A stretch of 64,000 nucleotides of DNA, taken from contig JAKAGX010000001.1 in the NCBI GenBank assembly GCA_021825465.1, forward strand, positions 1 through 64,000, written 5' to 3'. This document shows, one piece after another, positions 49,896 to 57,378 of this stretch. The position numbers were made by a program, and so were the translations under genes. The stretch's first letter is position 1, and each line of letters begins with the position of its first letter. The stretch is from a bacterium. GTDB lineage: Bacteria > Patescibacteriota > Minisyncoccia > UBA6257 > GWB1-50-10. The notes under the pieces were generated by a model, which ran no database searches, was not told the DNA's origin, and worked only from the letters and a program-made list of their open reading frames with translations.

Positions 49896-51592
49896 AAAAC
49901 AATAGATTGATAGCACTTGTTGCAATAAACGATCGAGGCCTCCTTCTCGGGATACCGCGAAACGAACTGGATGCCGCACTTCGAGCAGGTGCGCGGATGC
50001 CGAGCCATATTTCCGAGCCACAGTTTGAATTTCTCATTGACGCGGCAGAAGGGACATTCACGGGGCAGCGGCAGGTCCATGTGGCGCAGGAACGAGAGTT
50101 CCGCAGGAATCAGTTTGAATCCCCGTCCGCATTTCGAGCAACCGATAACCTCATTCAAAATACCATCCTTCGCATCCCGGATGTGGTCAGGCAGATCGGC
50201 GGCCGGAATCGTCGTTTGAAATTCACTCTTCGGCAGATTGCGCCACTCATACCCCCTTTCTGCGGCTTTTTCTCTCGAGAGCGGGACAAAACAGTTGGCA
50301 TCCGATTCGTTGTAGGCGTTCGGCGAAAGCTCGACGGGAAAAAACTCGCCATACCGGTATTCCCGCCCCTTCTTGTCCCGGTAAACATTCGCGTCCATAT
50401 CCTTTTTGATCCGCTCGGCCAGTTTTTTATACTCTTCCTTCGGATATTTCTTGTTCAAGATGCAATACTCCGCCTTCTTCATCCCGGCACAGCCGAAACA
50501 ATGGGAACTCGAGGTAAGCGTTTTGCAGTATTCCAAATCTTCTCCCTTCATAACCTCCTGGCTGAATCTGATGTTCGAACTTTGATTGCCGACAACCGAA
50601 GCGTCATACGAAAGAGAAAGGTTTTCTCCCCAATAGGTTATGTCGTAGCTGTCCGCTATGCCGTCGGATACCATGCTCACGTACCGGCAGTTCTCGCCGT
50701 CATTCACCTGGAACGAATCTTTGACGTTCTTGGAATCATAAATGTGCGCTCCCCAGCAATCGACGTTCCGGTCGCCGAATTCCGCTTTCGGAATCTGCGT
50801 CGCCCAAAACGCTTCGGCTTCATGGAGCGCTCTTTGGTATCCCTCGTACGACCCCAGATCGTATTTCGCGATCTCTTTTTGATATTCTTCTTTCGAGTAT
50901 TGCTTGTTCTTGATGCAATATTTCTTGTTCTTGACGCTCGCACACATACGGCAATCCTGGCAATTCGAAGCATCTTTCATGAAAGCGCAGTTCAAGAGTT
51001 CCACGGCGTAGTTCCGGAGGCCGATCCCGCGATTGCATCTCCATGCATGCATCGAATCATAGAGCCATTCCGAATTGAGGCAGAGAGTGCAATCCCAAAC
51101 GGATTTATCATGTTCCACATAAAACCCGTATGCGGAGTCCTCGACGTAATTCGCCTGGTAGAGAAGATAGCAATTTTTGAGATTCGCGGCATTGCTCGTA
51201 TAGGGGGAATCCTTCGATGTCTGGATGTCGACGGATAACCCCAAAAGCGGCACTTTGTGCATCAAGTCGTCGAACTGTTCAAGAAACGGCCGAGAAGGAT
51301 CATATTCCCTCCCCTCCGCATACTGGTCCCATCCGTCACCCCACCAGCATTCGGGACAATAAACAACATAGGGCGCATCGGGCGCATACACCGAGATCAC
51401 GTTTTTCTTGCAAAGATCGCACCTCCGTTTGAAGAGATTGAAGGTATTGAACCATGCGAGCCGCCTTTCGAGCCGACACTCGGGGCAAAAGGTCGGCGGC
51501 GGGACTTGGATTCGCTCATAGAACGAGAAATCCTCGGGTTCGATGGTGAACTCCTTTTTGCAGTTTTGGCAGGTTTTGATTTCAGTATTCAT
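49892..51592 (-). CDS. Cys-rich zinc-ribbon/beta-solenoid paralogue 10 of 13
   Basis: 566 aa. Ribbons 1 (C8, C11, CPECR) and 2 (CDLCKKN to YCPECW) are intact. Signatures: CRMCASVKNKKYCIKNKQY and CFGCAGMKKAEYCILNKKY. The first solenoid segment contains EDSAYGFYV, as in copy 13, and the tail is also shared with that copy: CSKCGIQF and terminal CNKC in place of the NEFET-type tail. Ribbon 3 is plain (CSKCGRGF to CPFCR). It is chained by ATGA overlaps to copy 11 upstream and to the HAD phosphatase downstream, the only member coupled to an enzyme gene. Confidence 0.85.
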   Translation of the reverse strand: MNTEIKTCQNCKKEFTIEPEDFSFYERIQVPPPTFCPECRLERRLAWFNTFNLFKRRCDLCKKNVISVYAPDAPYVVYCPECWWGDGWDQYAEGREYDPSRPFLEQFDDLMHKVPLLGLSVDIQTSKDSPYTSNAANLKNCYLLYQANYVEDSAYGFYVEHDKSVWDCTLCLNSEWLYDSMHAWRCNRGIGLRNYAVELLNCAFMKDASNCQDCRMCASVKNKKYCIKNKQYSKEEYQKEIAKYDLGSYEGYQRALHEAEAFWATQIPKAEFGDRNVDCWGAHIYDSKNVKDSFQVNDGENCRYVSMVSDGIADSYDITYWGENLSLSYDASVVGNQSSNIRFSQEVMKGEDLEYCKTLTSSSHCFGCAGMKKAEYCILNKKYPKEEYKKLAERIKKDMDANVYRDKKGREYRYGEFFPVELSPNAYNESDANCFVPLSREKAAERGYEWRNLPKSEFQTTIPAADLPDHIRDAKDGILNEVIGCSKCGRGFKLIPAELSFLRHMDLPLPRECPFCRVNEKFKLWLGNMARHPRTCSKCGIQFVSRYPEKEASIVYCNKCYQSIVL

Positions 51593-53334
51593 GCCACTTC
51601 GCTGTTATAGCACTGTTCGCAGTACACGATCTCGGGGCGATCCGGCGCATACGAGGTTTCGAATTCATTCGAACATCTCCCCTCCGGATGATGCGTATGT
51701 TCTCCGGAATTTTTATATATCTTGTAATCACACATGCACTGTCGCGCATAGAGCTGGACCTTGTTCCTTTGCGATATTCGAGCCGCATGACGGCAGTCCA
51801 CGCATGTCCTCGGCAACGGGATCCCTTCGGCGCGCAGAAAGTCGAGTTCCGGACGGATGATCCGGTAGGCGCGCTTGCACCTCTCGCATGAAATGATCTT
51901 CGAAAGAATATCATCTTGAACGTCGCGGATGGAATCGGGAAGCTCGGACGCATTCATACTCGTTTCGTATTCCTTGCTTTCCGGATCATCCCACGCGTAT
52001 CCTTTCGCGAGCGCTTCTTCTTTGGTAAGCGGAAAGTGATCAAATACTAACGAGGAGTTGTAGCCGAAGGGGGCGTGCTCGATCGGGAAGAATTCGCCGT
52101 AGCGATAGATAATTCCCTCCGTATTTACATAGGGATCCTCGTCCATGTGTTTTCTGATCTTCTGAACCAATGCCTCATACTCCTCCTTTGGATACTGCTT
52201 GTTCAGGATGCAGTATTGTTTATTCCTCAAGCCCACGCATCCGAAGCAGTTCGAGGAATTTTTCATGAACATGCAATATTCAAGATCCGAATTTTCCGGC
52301 CAACACTCCACGCAAAATTTAAGGCGGGAAATATCCCCTCCGCAGATCGATGTTTCGTAACAAAGATCCGTGTTCTTTCCCCAAATCGAAACATCCATAG
52401 AATCTTTGGTGGACGGCTCGTTTAGATCTTGGCAATGACGGAGATCTTCCCCTCCCCGTATGAGGTAACCGCGGTAAACATTTTTGGAATTGGAGATGTA
52501 TTCACCGAGAACATTCGCATTGTTCGTCCCGGTCATATATCGTACGGGAGAACCAAGCCAGAATTTTTTGACTCTATTCTTCATCTCCGACACCGAAGTC
52601 CATTTATCCAAGCGGAGCCGATCGATTCTCTTCTGATACTCTTTTTTGGACAATTTCTCGTTAAAGAAGCAATAGCTTTGATTCCTTAAATTGACACACC
52701 CGAAGCAATTGATGCATCCCCGGCAGTTCCGGGAGAACCAAACGCCGGTGCAATCCTCGCACTGGGAGGAAAAATGGGTCTGATGGCAAGACGTATGCCA
52801 GAAGGATTCATAGCACCGCTCGCATTTTTTCACGTGGGAGCTTTCAAAACAGTCCCTCGAGAAATCCACTTGGTTGCCATAGGCGCAGTTTTCCGCTCCC
52901 GAACAGTTGAAGACCAGGTAGCAATCCTTCGACCAGCCGATATTCGCGGTAAAATCCGAGCGCACATTCGACTCCGTAGATCGTGGTACCCGCGGCACGG
53001 CCTGCGCAAGTTCATATATCTGTTCAAAAAAGGTCTTATGTTCGTCGATATCTCTGCCATACTGGAGAGCGTCCCAGTCATCTTCACGCCATTCATCTTC
53101 GTCATACAGGGTTACTTTAGACCCTTTAGAGTAGAGAGCGAGGATCCGCTTGCCTGATTTAACGCTCGTATTCCAAAAAATCTTCCGCTCGTTGCGATAC
53201 GCAAGCCGCCGCTGGAATCGACACAGCGGGCACCATGTCGGCGGCGGGACTTGGATTCGCTCATAGAACGAGAAATCCTCCGGTTCGATGGCAAATTCCT
53301 CATGGCAATTCTGGCAGGTATGGGTTTCAGACAT
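51589..53334 (-). CDS. Cys-rich zinc-ribbon/beta-solenoid paralogue 11 of 13
   Basis: 581 aa. Ribbon 1 is intact (C7, C10 with CQNCHEEF, and CPLCR). Ribbon 2 has no Cys (WNTSVKSGKRILALYSKG). The first solenoid segment is especially rich in Cys and His (CERCYESFWHTSCHQTHF). Signatures: CFGCVNLRNQSYCFFNEKL and CFGCVGLRNKQYCILNKQY, the latter followed by PKEEYEALVQKIRKHMDE, as in copy 5. Ribbon 3 is plain (CERCKRAY to CVDCR). The tail is CMC, THHPEGRC and CEQC. TATAGT (53347-53342) lies 7 bases before the ATG; this gene leads the 11-10-HAD chain. Confidence 0.85.
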   Translation of the reverse strand: MSETHTCQNCHEEFAIEPEDFSFYERIQVPPPTWCPLCRFQRRLAYRNERKIFWNTSVKSGKRILALYSKGSKVTLYDEDEWREDDWDALQYGRDIDEHKTFFEQIYELAQAVPRVPRSTESNVRSDFTANIGWSKDCYLVFNCSGAENCAYGNQVDFSRDCFESSHVKKCERCYESFWHTSCHQTHFSSQCEDCTGVWFSRNCRGCINCFGCVNLRNQSYCFFNEKLSKKEYQKRIDRLRLDKWTSVSEMKNRVKKFWLGSPVRYMTGTNNANVLGEYISNSKNVYRGYLIRGGEDLRHCQDLNEPSTKDSMDVSIWGKNTDLCYETSICGGDISRLKFCVECWPENSDLEYCMFMKNSSNCFGCVGLRNKQYCILNKQYPKEEYEALVQKIRKHMDEDPYVNTEGIIYRYGEFFPIEHAPFGYNSSLVFDHFPLTKEEALAKGYAWDDPESKEYETSMNASELPDSIRDVQDDILSKIISCERCKRAYRIIRPELDFLRAEGIPLPRTCVDCRHAARISQRNKVQLYARQCMCDYKIYKNSGEHTHHPEGRCSNEFETSYAPDRPEIVYCEQCYNSEVA

Positions 53335-53358
53335 ACTAAATACTATATACCAAATACT
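53335..53358 (-). promoter_or_regulatory. Shared intergenic promoter unit, copy before paralogue 11
   Basis: GTATTTGGTATATAGTAT then TTAGT-ATG on the minus strand. TATAGT 53347-53342, 7-base spacer. Near-identical to the units before paralogue 7 and pepA. Confidence 0.7.
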
Positions 53359-55059
53359 TCATACTATCTCCTTCTGATAACATCCTTCACAATAAATGAT
53401 CTCCTTGTTTTCCGGAGAAAAACTCGTCTCGAACTCGTTCGGGCACCGGCCGGAATGATCATGTCCGGTTTTATCGCACATGCAATTGCGGTGCCATGTC
53501 TTGTTCGGCCCGCGCGCCGCGAACCGCCGTTCGTGCCGGCAATCCGGGCACTCGCGCGGGAGCGGGATCTCCAGGTGTTTGTAAAACTCGAATTCGCTCG
53601 GGATGATGCGGAAATTTTTCTTGCATTTCGTGCACGCGAAGATCTCTTTCGGCACGTCGATACCTCCGATGTCGCGGATCGAATCGGGTATCTTGTCCCA
53701 CGGCATCGTTTCCTTGCCGTAGGTCCCCCGCGGATGGTCCTCCCACTTGAATCCCTGCCGTAGCGCTTCTTCTTTCGTGAGCGGAAACTGGCCCTCTGCG
53801 GCCGTCTCGTTGTATCCGAAGGCACTGACGGATGCCGGGAAGAATTCGCCGTAGATCCCCTCCTCCCTCATTTTCGCGATGATCTCCTTCCGCAATGTTC
53901 CGTACTCTTCGGGCGAATATTGCTTATTCAGGATGCAGTAATTCTGCTTTCGGAGACCCGTGCACCCGAAGCAGTTCGTGCAGTTGAAGCAGTAGAAAGA
54001 ATAGTCCATGAAACTCGACGACCAGCAGACGGCGGTGGCAACATAATGCGAGACGTCGATGCCGGCATTGATCGAATTGTAGACCAGCTCCGCGCTTCTG
54101 CCCGCCGTGTCGGCATCGACGCAATCTTTCGCGTTCCGCCAGATATGGACGCCGTATTTACTGTCCTCGGAATCGTAGCAGTGGAAGCATGACTTGCAAT
54201 TCTTCGCGTCTTCGATGTAGTTCCCCGAAGAGCCGGGCGAGTTGTAGACTTGAGCGAACCGGCGCGGCTCCCCCATCGCGAAATCCTCGAATTTCTTTTT
54301 GAATGCCTCGAGGCCGCTCCACGTATCGAACTGCGCTTCTTCGAGGAACTTTTCGTAATCTTCTTTCGAAACCGGCTTGTTGAAAATGTGGTACTGCTTA
54401 TTGAACAGATTGACGCAACCCACGCAATTCGAGCAGCCGCGGCAATCAAGGAGAAAATACCCGTCGTGCGAATCGTGGCATCCTTTGCTCCAAAACAAAC
54501 GATACGAGTTGTAGCAGTCGTCGCTCTCGTACGAAAGTTCCGTCTTGCTCGCGAAGGACGTATCGACGCAATCCTTGCACTCTTGGATCCAGTAGCAGTG
54601 GGTACATCCCTCGTTGTTCGACGACTCCACGAGCATATAGCAATTCTTGTTGTCGGCCGATATGTTCACATACTCGGAGTTGACGCTCCGCTCGTGCATC
54701 AGACCGACCTTCGGCACTTTGTTCCAAAGTTCGGCGAACTGATTTAAGAACGGCTTTGCGGGGTCGTACTCAATACCGAGATCGCGACCATCCCAGCCGT
54801 CGGAAAACCAGCAATCGTGGCACCACACCGCGTACGGTTTATTCGGACTGTACATCGAGATGCCATCCTTGCCGCATTTGTCGCACTTCCGGGAATAGAA
54901 CGAGCGTTCATTTCTGAACGCCAATCTTCTTTGTGCGCGGCACGCCGGGCACAGCCTGGGCGAAAGAACGCCCATCTTTTCGTAAAAACCAAAATCCTCC
55001 GGTTCGATGGCAAATTCCTCATGGCAATTCTGACAAGTTCTGGTTTCGGTTTTAGTCAT
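53359..55059 (-). CDS. Cys-rich zinc-ribbon/beta-solenoid paralogue 12 of 13
   Basis: 566 aa. Ribbon 1 is intact though its usual VPPPTFC reads VLSPRLC (C9, C12, CPACR). Ribbon 2 is intact (CDKCGKD to WCHDCW). Signatures: CVGCVNLFNKQYHIFNKPV and CFGCTGLRKQNYCILNKQY. The segment GIYGEFFPASVSAFGYNET and the GKETM stretch make it sister to copy 9. Ribbon 3 is plain (CTKCKKNF to CPDCR). The tail is CMCDKTGHDHSGRCPNEFE and CEGC. It lies 29 bases after copy 13; a weak TATACG box is the only promoter candidate, so read-through from copy 13 is possible. Confidence 0.85.
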   Translation of the reverse strand: MTKTETRTCQNCHEEFAIEPEDFGFYEKMGVLSPRLCPACRAQRRLAFRNERSFYSRKCDKCGKDGISMYSPNKPYAVWCHDCWFSDGWDGRDLGIEYDPAKPFLNQFAELWNKVPKVGLMHERSVNSEYVNISADNKNCYMLVESSNNEGCTHCYWIQECKDCVDTSFASKTELSYESDDCYNSYRLFWSKGCHDSHDGYFLLDCRGCSNCVGCVNLFNKQYHIFNKPVSKEDYEKFLEEAQFDTWSGLEAFKKKFEDFAMGEPRRFAQVYNSPGSSGNYIEDAKNCKSCFHCYDSEDSKYGVHIWRNAKDCVDADTAGRSAELVYNSINAGIDVSHYVATAVCWSSSFMDYSFYCFNCTNCFGCTGLRKQNYCILNKQYSPEEYGTLRKEIIAKMREEGIYGEFFPASVSAFGYNETAAEGQFPLTKEEALRQGFKWEDHPRGTYGKETMPWDKIPDSIRDIGGIDVPKEIFACTKCKKNFRIIPSEFEFYKHLEIPLPRECPDCRHERRFAARGPNKTWHRNCMCDKTGHDHSGRCPNEFETSFSPENKEIIYCEGCYQKEIV

Positions 55060-55088
55060 TGGGTCATTCGTATATTGAAAATTGATAT

Positions 55089-56795
55089 CTATGCCGTCAA
55101 TTCACTGTAGCATTTCTTGCAAAGGATGTTTTGGGCATCGTGATTACTGATCGATGTCATAAATTCGGCCCCACACTTCGAACACGCTCTCTTTTCCATC
55201 TTCAAGTTATCGACCCATATATCGATCTTCTTATTGATCCTGCAAAAAGGACATTCGCGGGGCAACGGATAATTCATCTTCCGAAGGAACTCCAATTCAT
55301 CCCTTGTTATTCTGAACCCCCGGCCGCATCGAGCGCAACCGATGATCTCGCTTAAAATTGAATCCGGCGCATCCTTGATATGATCCGGCAGATCGGCGGC
55401 TTTTTTCGTCACCTCGTATTCTTTTTTTTCAAAAGCACGCCATCCGTAGCCTTCGTCGCGCGCATCGCGCTCGGTCATCGGAAAAAAATTTTGAGCCAAC
55501 GTCTCGTTATATGCGAACGTGCTCATTTCGATCGGGAAGAATTCCCCATATCGATACACCCTGCCCTTCCGATCGGTGTACGGCATGTCCATCATATGTT
55601 GGCGTATTTTCGGAACGAGAGCATCGTATTCCTCGGGGGTATATTGCTTGTTTAAAATGCAATACTGCCCCTTTTTAAGGGAAATGGATCCGAAGACATG
55701 TGCCCCGCCGTAAATGAGAAATGAATATTCGGAGTCGACCAAATTCAATCCCGACCCATAATTGAATTTCACTTCGCTCGCGTTTTCACCGACATTCGGC
55801 GAATCGTAGGAAAGCGTGAGATTATTTCCCCAGCTTGTAATGTCGTAGCAATCTTTCGTTCCCGGAAGGTAGAGCATCGCGAGATACTTTGAATTTTCTG
55901 CGCCCAAAACTTCGTAGCATTCCTTGCAATTCCGCGATTGGAACACGTTGTTCCCCGTGCAGTTTTCGGTAAATTCATCGAAGACCGGCTTCGGCGGGAA
56001 CTTTTTCCAATGCTCTTCGGCAAGCTTCTGGATCTCTTGATACTCGCGATACGACCCGAGGTCCCATCTTTTGATCTCTTTGAAATATTCTTCTTTTGAA
56101 TACGGCTTGTTGAAAATATAGTATTTTTTATTCCTTAAATTGACCGAAGCGAAACAATTTTGGCATCCCCACGAATATTTCAAGAAGTATGAATCGATCG
56201 ACTCCGTTACTTGCCCTCGAAGGCCGGCACATCGGGTGCATCGGTATGTATGCATCGAATCGTAGCAAAGCTCCGAATTCATGATGAGCGATGAGTCGAA
56301 GACCGACCTGCTCTCTGTGACGTAAAAGCCGTACGCGGAATCCTCGTCGAAATCGGCGTGAAAGAGCATATAGACATTCTTGTTATTGCCGCTCAAGTGT
56401 GAATACGGCGAGGTCTTCAGGGTCATAAAATCCGTCGAGAGCGCCGGAAGCGGGGCTTCGCGCACAAGGTCCTTGAATTGTTCGAAGAAGGGCCGCGAAA
56501 AATCGTAATCGCGGCCGTAATCGCGGGGATCCCACGTATCACTGAACCAGCAAGGCAAACAAAAAACCCGGTAGGGTGCGTCAGGCGCGTAAACAGAAAT
56601 AGTATCCTTGCTGCACAAGTCGCACTTCCGCTTATAGAGGTTGATGACATTCATAAACGCCAAGCGCCGCTTTTCGCGGCACTCGGGACAAAACGTCGGC
56701 GGAGGGACTTTTATCCTCTCATAAAAAGCGAGATCCTCAGGCTCAATGACAAATTCGCGGCGGCAGTTCTGGCAAACTTCTTTCCGGGGACCCAT
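55089..56795 (-). CDS. Cys-rich zinc-ribbon/beta-solenoid paralogue 13 of 13
   Basis: 568 aa, the first copy in the direction of transcription. Ribbons 1 (C8, C11 with CQNCRREF, and CPECR) and 2 (CDLCSKD to FCLPCW) are intact. Both signatures have lost a Cys: CFASVNLRNKKYYIFNKPY and VFGSISLKKGQYCILNKQY. It shares DEDSAYGFYV in the first solenoid and the tail CSKCGAEF with copy 10. Ribbon 3 is plain (CARCGRGF to CPFCR). Terminal CKKC. It begins 2 bases after the stop of a 62-aa membrane protein gene and is probably cotranscribed from the TATAAT at 57001. Confidence 0.85.
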   Translation of the reverse strand: MGPRKEVCQNCRREFVIEPEDLAFYERIKVPPPTFCPECREKRRLAFMNVINLYKRKCDLCSKDTISVYAPDAPYRVFCLPCWFSDTWDPRDYGRDYDFSRPFFEQFKDLVREAPLPALSTDFMTLKTSPYSHLSGNNKNVYMLFHADFDEDSAYGFYVTESRSVFDSSLIMNSELCYDSMHTYRCTRCAGLRGQVTESIDSYFLKYSWGCQNCFASVNLRNKKYYIFNKPYSKEEYFKEIKRWDLGSYREYQEIQKLAEEHWKKFPPKPVFDEFTENCTGNNVFQSRNCKECYEVLGAENSKYLAMLYLPGTKDCYDITSWGNNLTLSYDSPNVGENASEVKFNYGSGLNLVDSEYSFLIYGGAHVFGSISLKKGQYCILNKQYTPEEYDALVPKIRQHMMDMPYTDRKGRVYRYGEFFPIEMSTFAYNETLAQNFFPMTERDARDEGYGWRAFEKKEYEVTKKAADLPDHIKDAPDSILSEIIGCARCGRGFRITRDELEFLRKMNYPLPRECPFCRINKKIDIWVDNLKMEKRACSKCGAEFMTSISNHDAQNILCKKCYSELTA

Positions 56796-56797
56796 AG

Positions 56798-56986
56798 CTA
56801 CTCCGCGTCGTCGCCTTCCTCTTCTACATTAATATGATTCTCGGTAAGGAGCCCGGCTTCCTTCAGTTTTTTCTGCTGCATTTTGAAAATCCTCTTGCAT
56901 CGAGCGGTCAAAATCAAACCTCTCACGATCTTGTACGCGAGAAAAAGAATGACTAATCCTATTACGATGTACCAAAAAACATTCAT
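56798..56986 (-). CDS. Small single-helix membrane protein
   Basis: The 62-aa product has one N-terminal membrane helix (FWYIVIGLVILFLAYKIV), then a basic stretch (ARCKRIFKMQQKKLKEAG) and an acidic tail, so the bulk should lie in the cytoplasm. TATAAT (57001-56996) lies 9 bases before the ATG. Its stop is 2 bases before paralogue 13. It could anchor a partner at the membrane, possibly a Cys-rich array protein; that is inference from position alone. Confidence 0.65.
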   Translation of the reverse strand: MNVFWYIVIGLVILFLAYKIVRGLILTARCKRIFKMQQKKLKEAGLLTENHINVEEEGDDAE

Positions 56987-56995
56987 CGTGAAAGT

Positions 56996-57001
56996 ATTAT
57001 A
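56996..57001 (-). promoter_or_regulatory. -10 box TATAAT at the head of the array
   Basis: TATAAT on the minus strand, 9 bases before the ATG at 56986; it drives the 62-aa gene and probably paralogue 13. Confidence 0.6.
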
Positions 57002-57035
57002 TCACAAATATGATGAAAAATCAAGATTTCTTTTC

Positions 57036-57341
57036 CTATCCCACAACTGTCGTCATCCATTCCTTATATGCCCTATTGACGCGTCGAACATCCACGACCG
57101 CAACAAGCGGCGTTGAATAGGAATGGTTTTGCTGGATGAGATCTTCGACATCCTGCACCTTCGACTCATTGGTCTTGATGAGAAGCGCATACTCGTTCTC
57201 GCACTTCATTTTCCCCTCCCAGGTATAGCACGATTCGATCGGCCACGTGTTGACGCACGCGGCGATCTTCCGCTCGACAATGAGCTTTGCAAGCTTTCTG
57301 GCTTCCTCAACACCTTCACAGGTTGAATAAATGAAAACCAT
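57036..57341 (-). CDS. cutA: CutA-like protein
   Basis: The 101-aa product has the CutA1 ferredoxin-like fold signatures: STCEGVEEARKLAKLIVERKIAACVNTWPIES-type start (in parts: KLIVERKIAACVN, CYTWEGKM), ALLIKTNESKVQDVE and HSYSTPLVAVVDV. CutA1 forms very stable trimers and was linked to divalent cation tolerance, though its real role is unclear. TAAAAT (57353-57348) lies 6 bases before the ATG. Confidence 0.9.
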   Translation of the reverse strand: MVFIYSTCEGVEEARKLAKLIVERKIAACVNTWPIESCYTWEGKMKCENEYALLIKTNESKVQDVEDLIQQNHSYSTPLVAVVDVRRVNRAYKEWMTTVVG

Positions 57342-57378
57342 AACGTTATTTTATTTTCGACCTTTCCTCGAGATGGAT

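Noticed and set aside
29868..56795. The array as a CRISPR-like or short-repeat locus
   Set aside because: The repetition is at the level of whole 1.7-kb genes with diverged protein sequence; no short direct repeats with regular spacers are present.
29868..56795. Array proteins as S-layer or secreted adhesins
   Set aside because: None of the thirteen begins with a signal peptide or has a membrane helix; all start directly with a zinc ribbon, which fits the cytoplasm.
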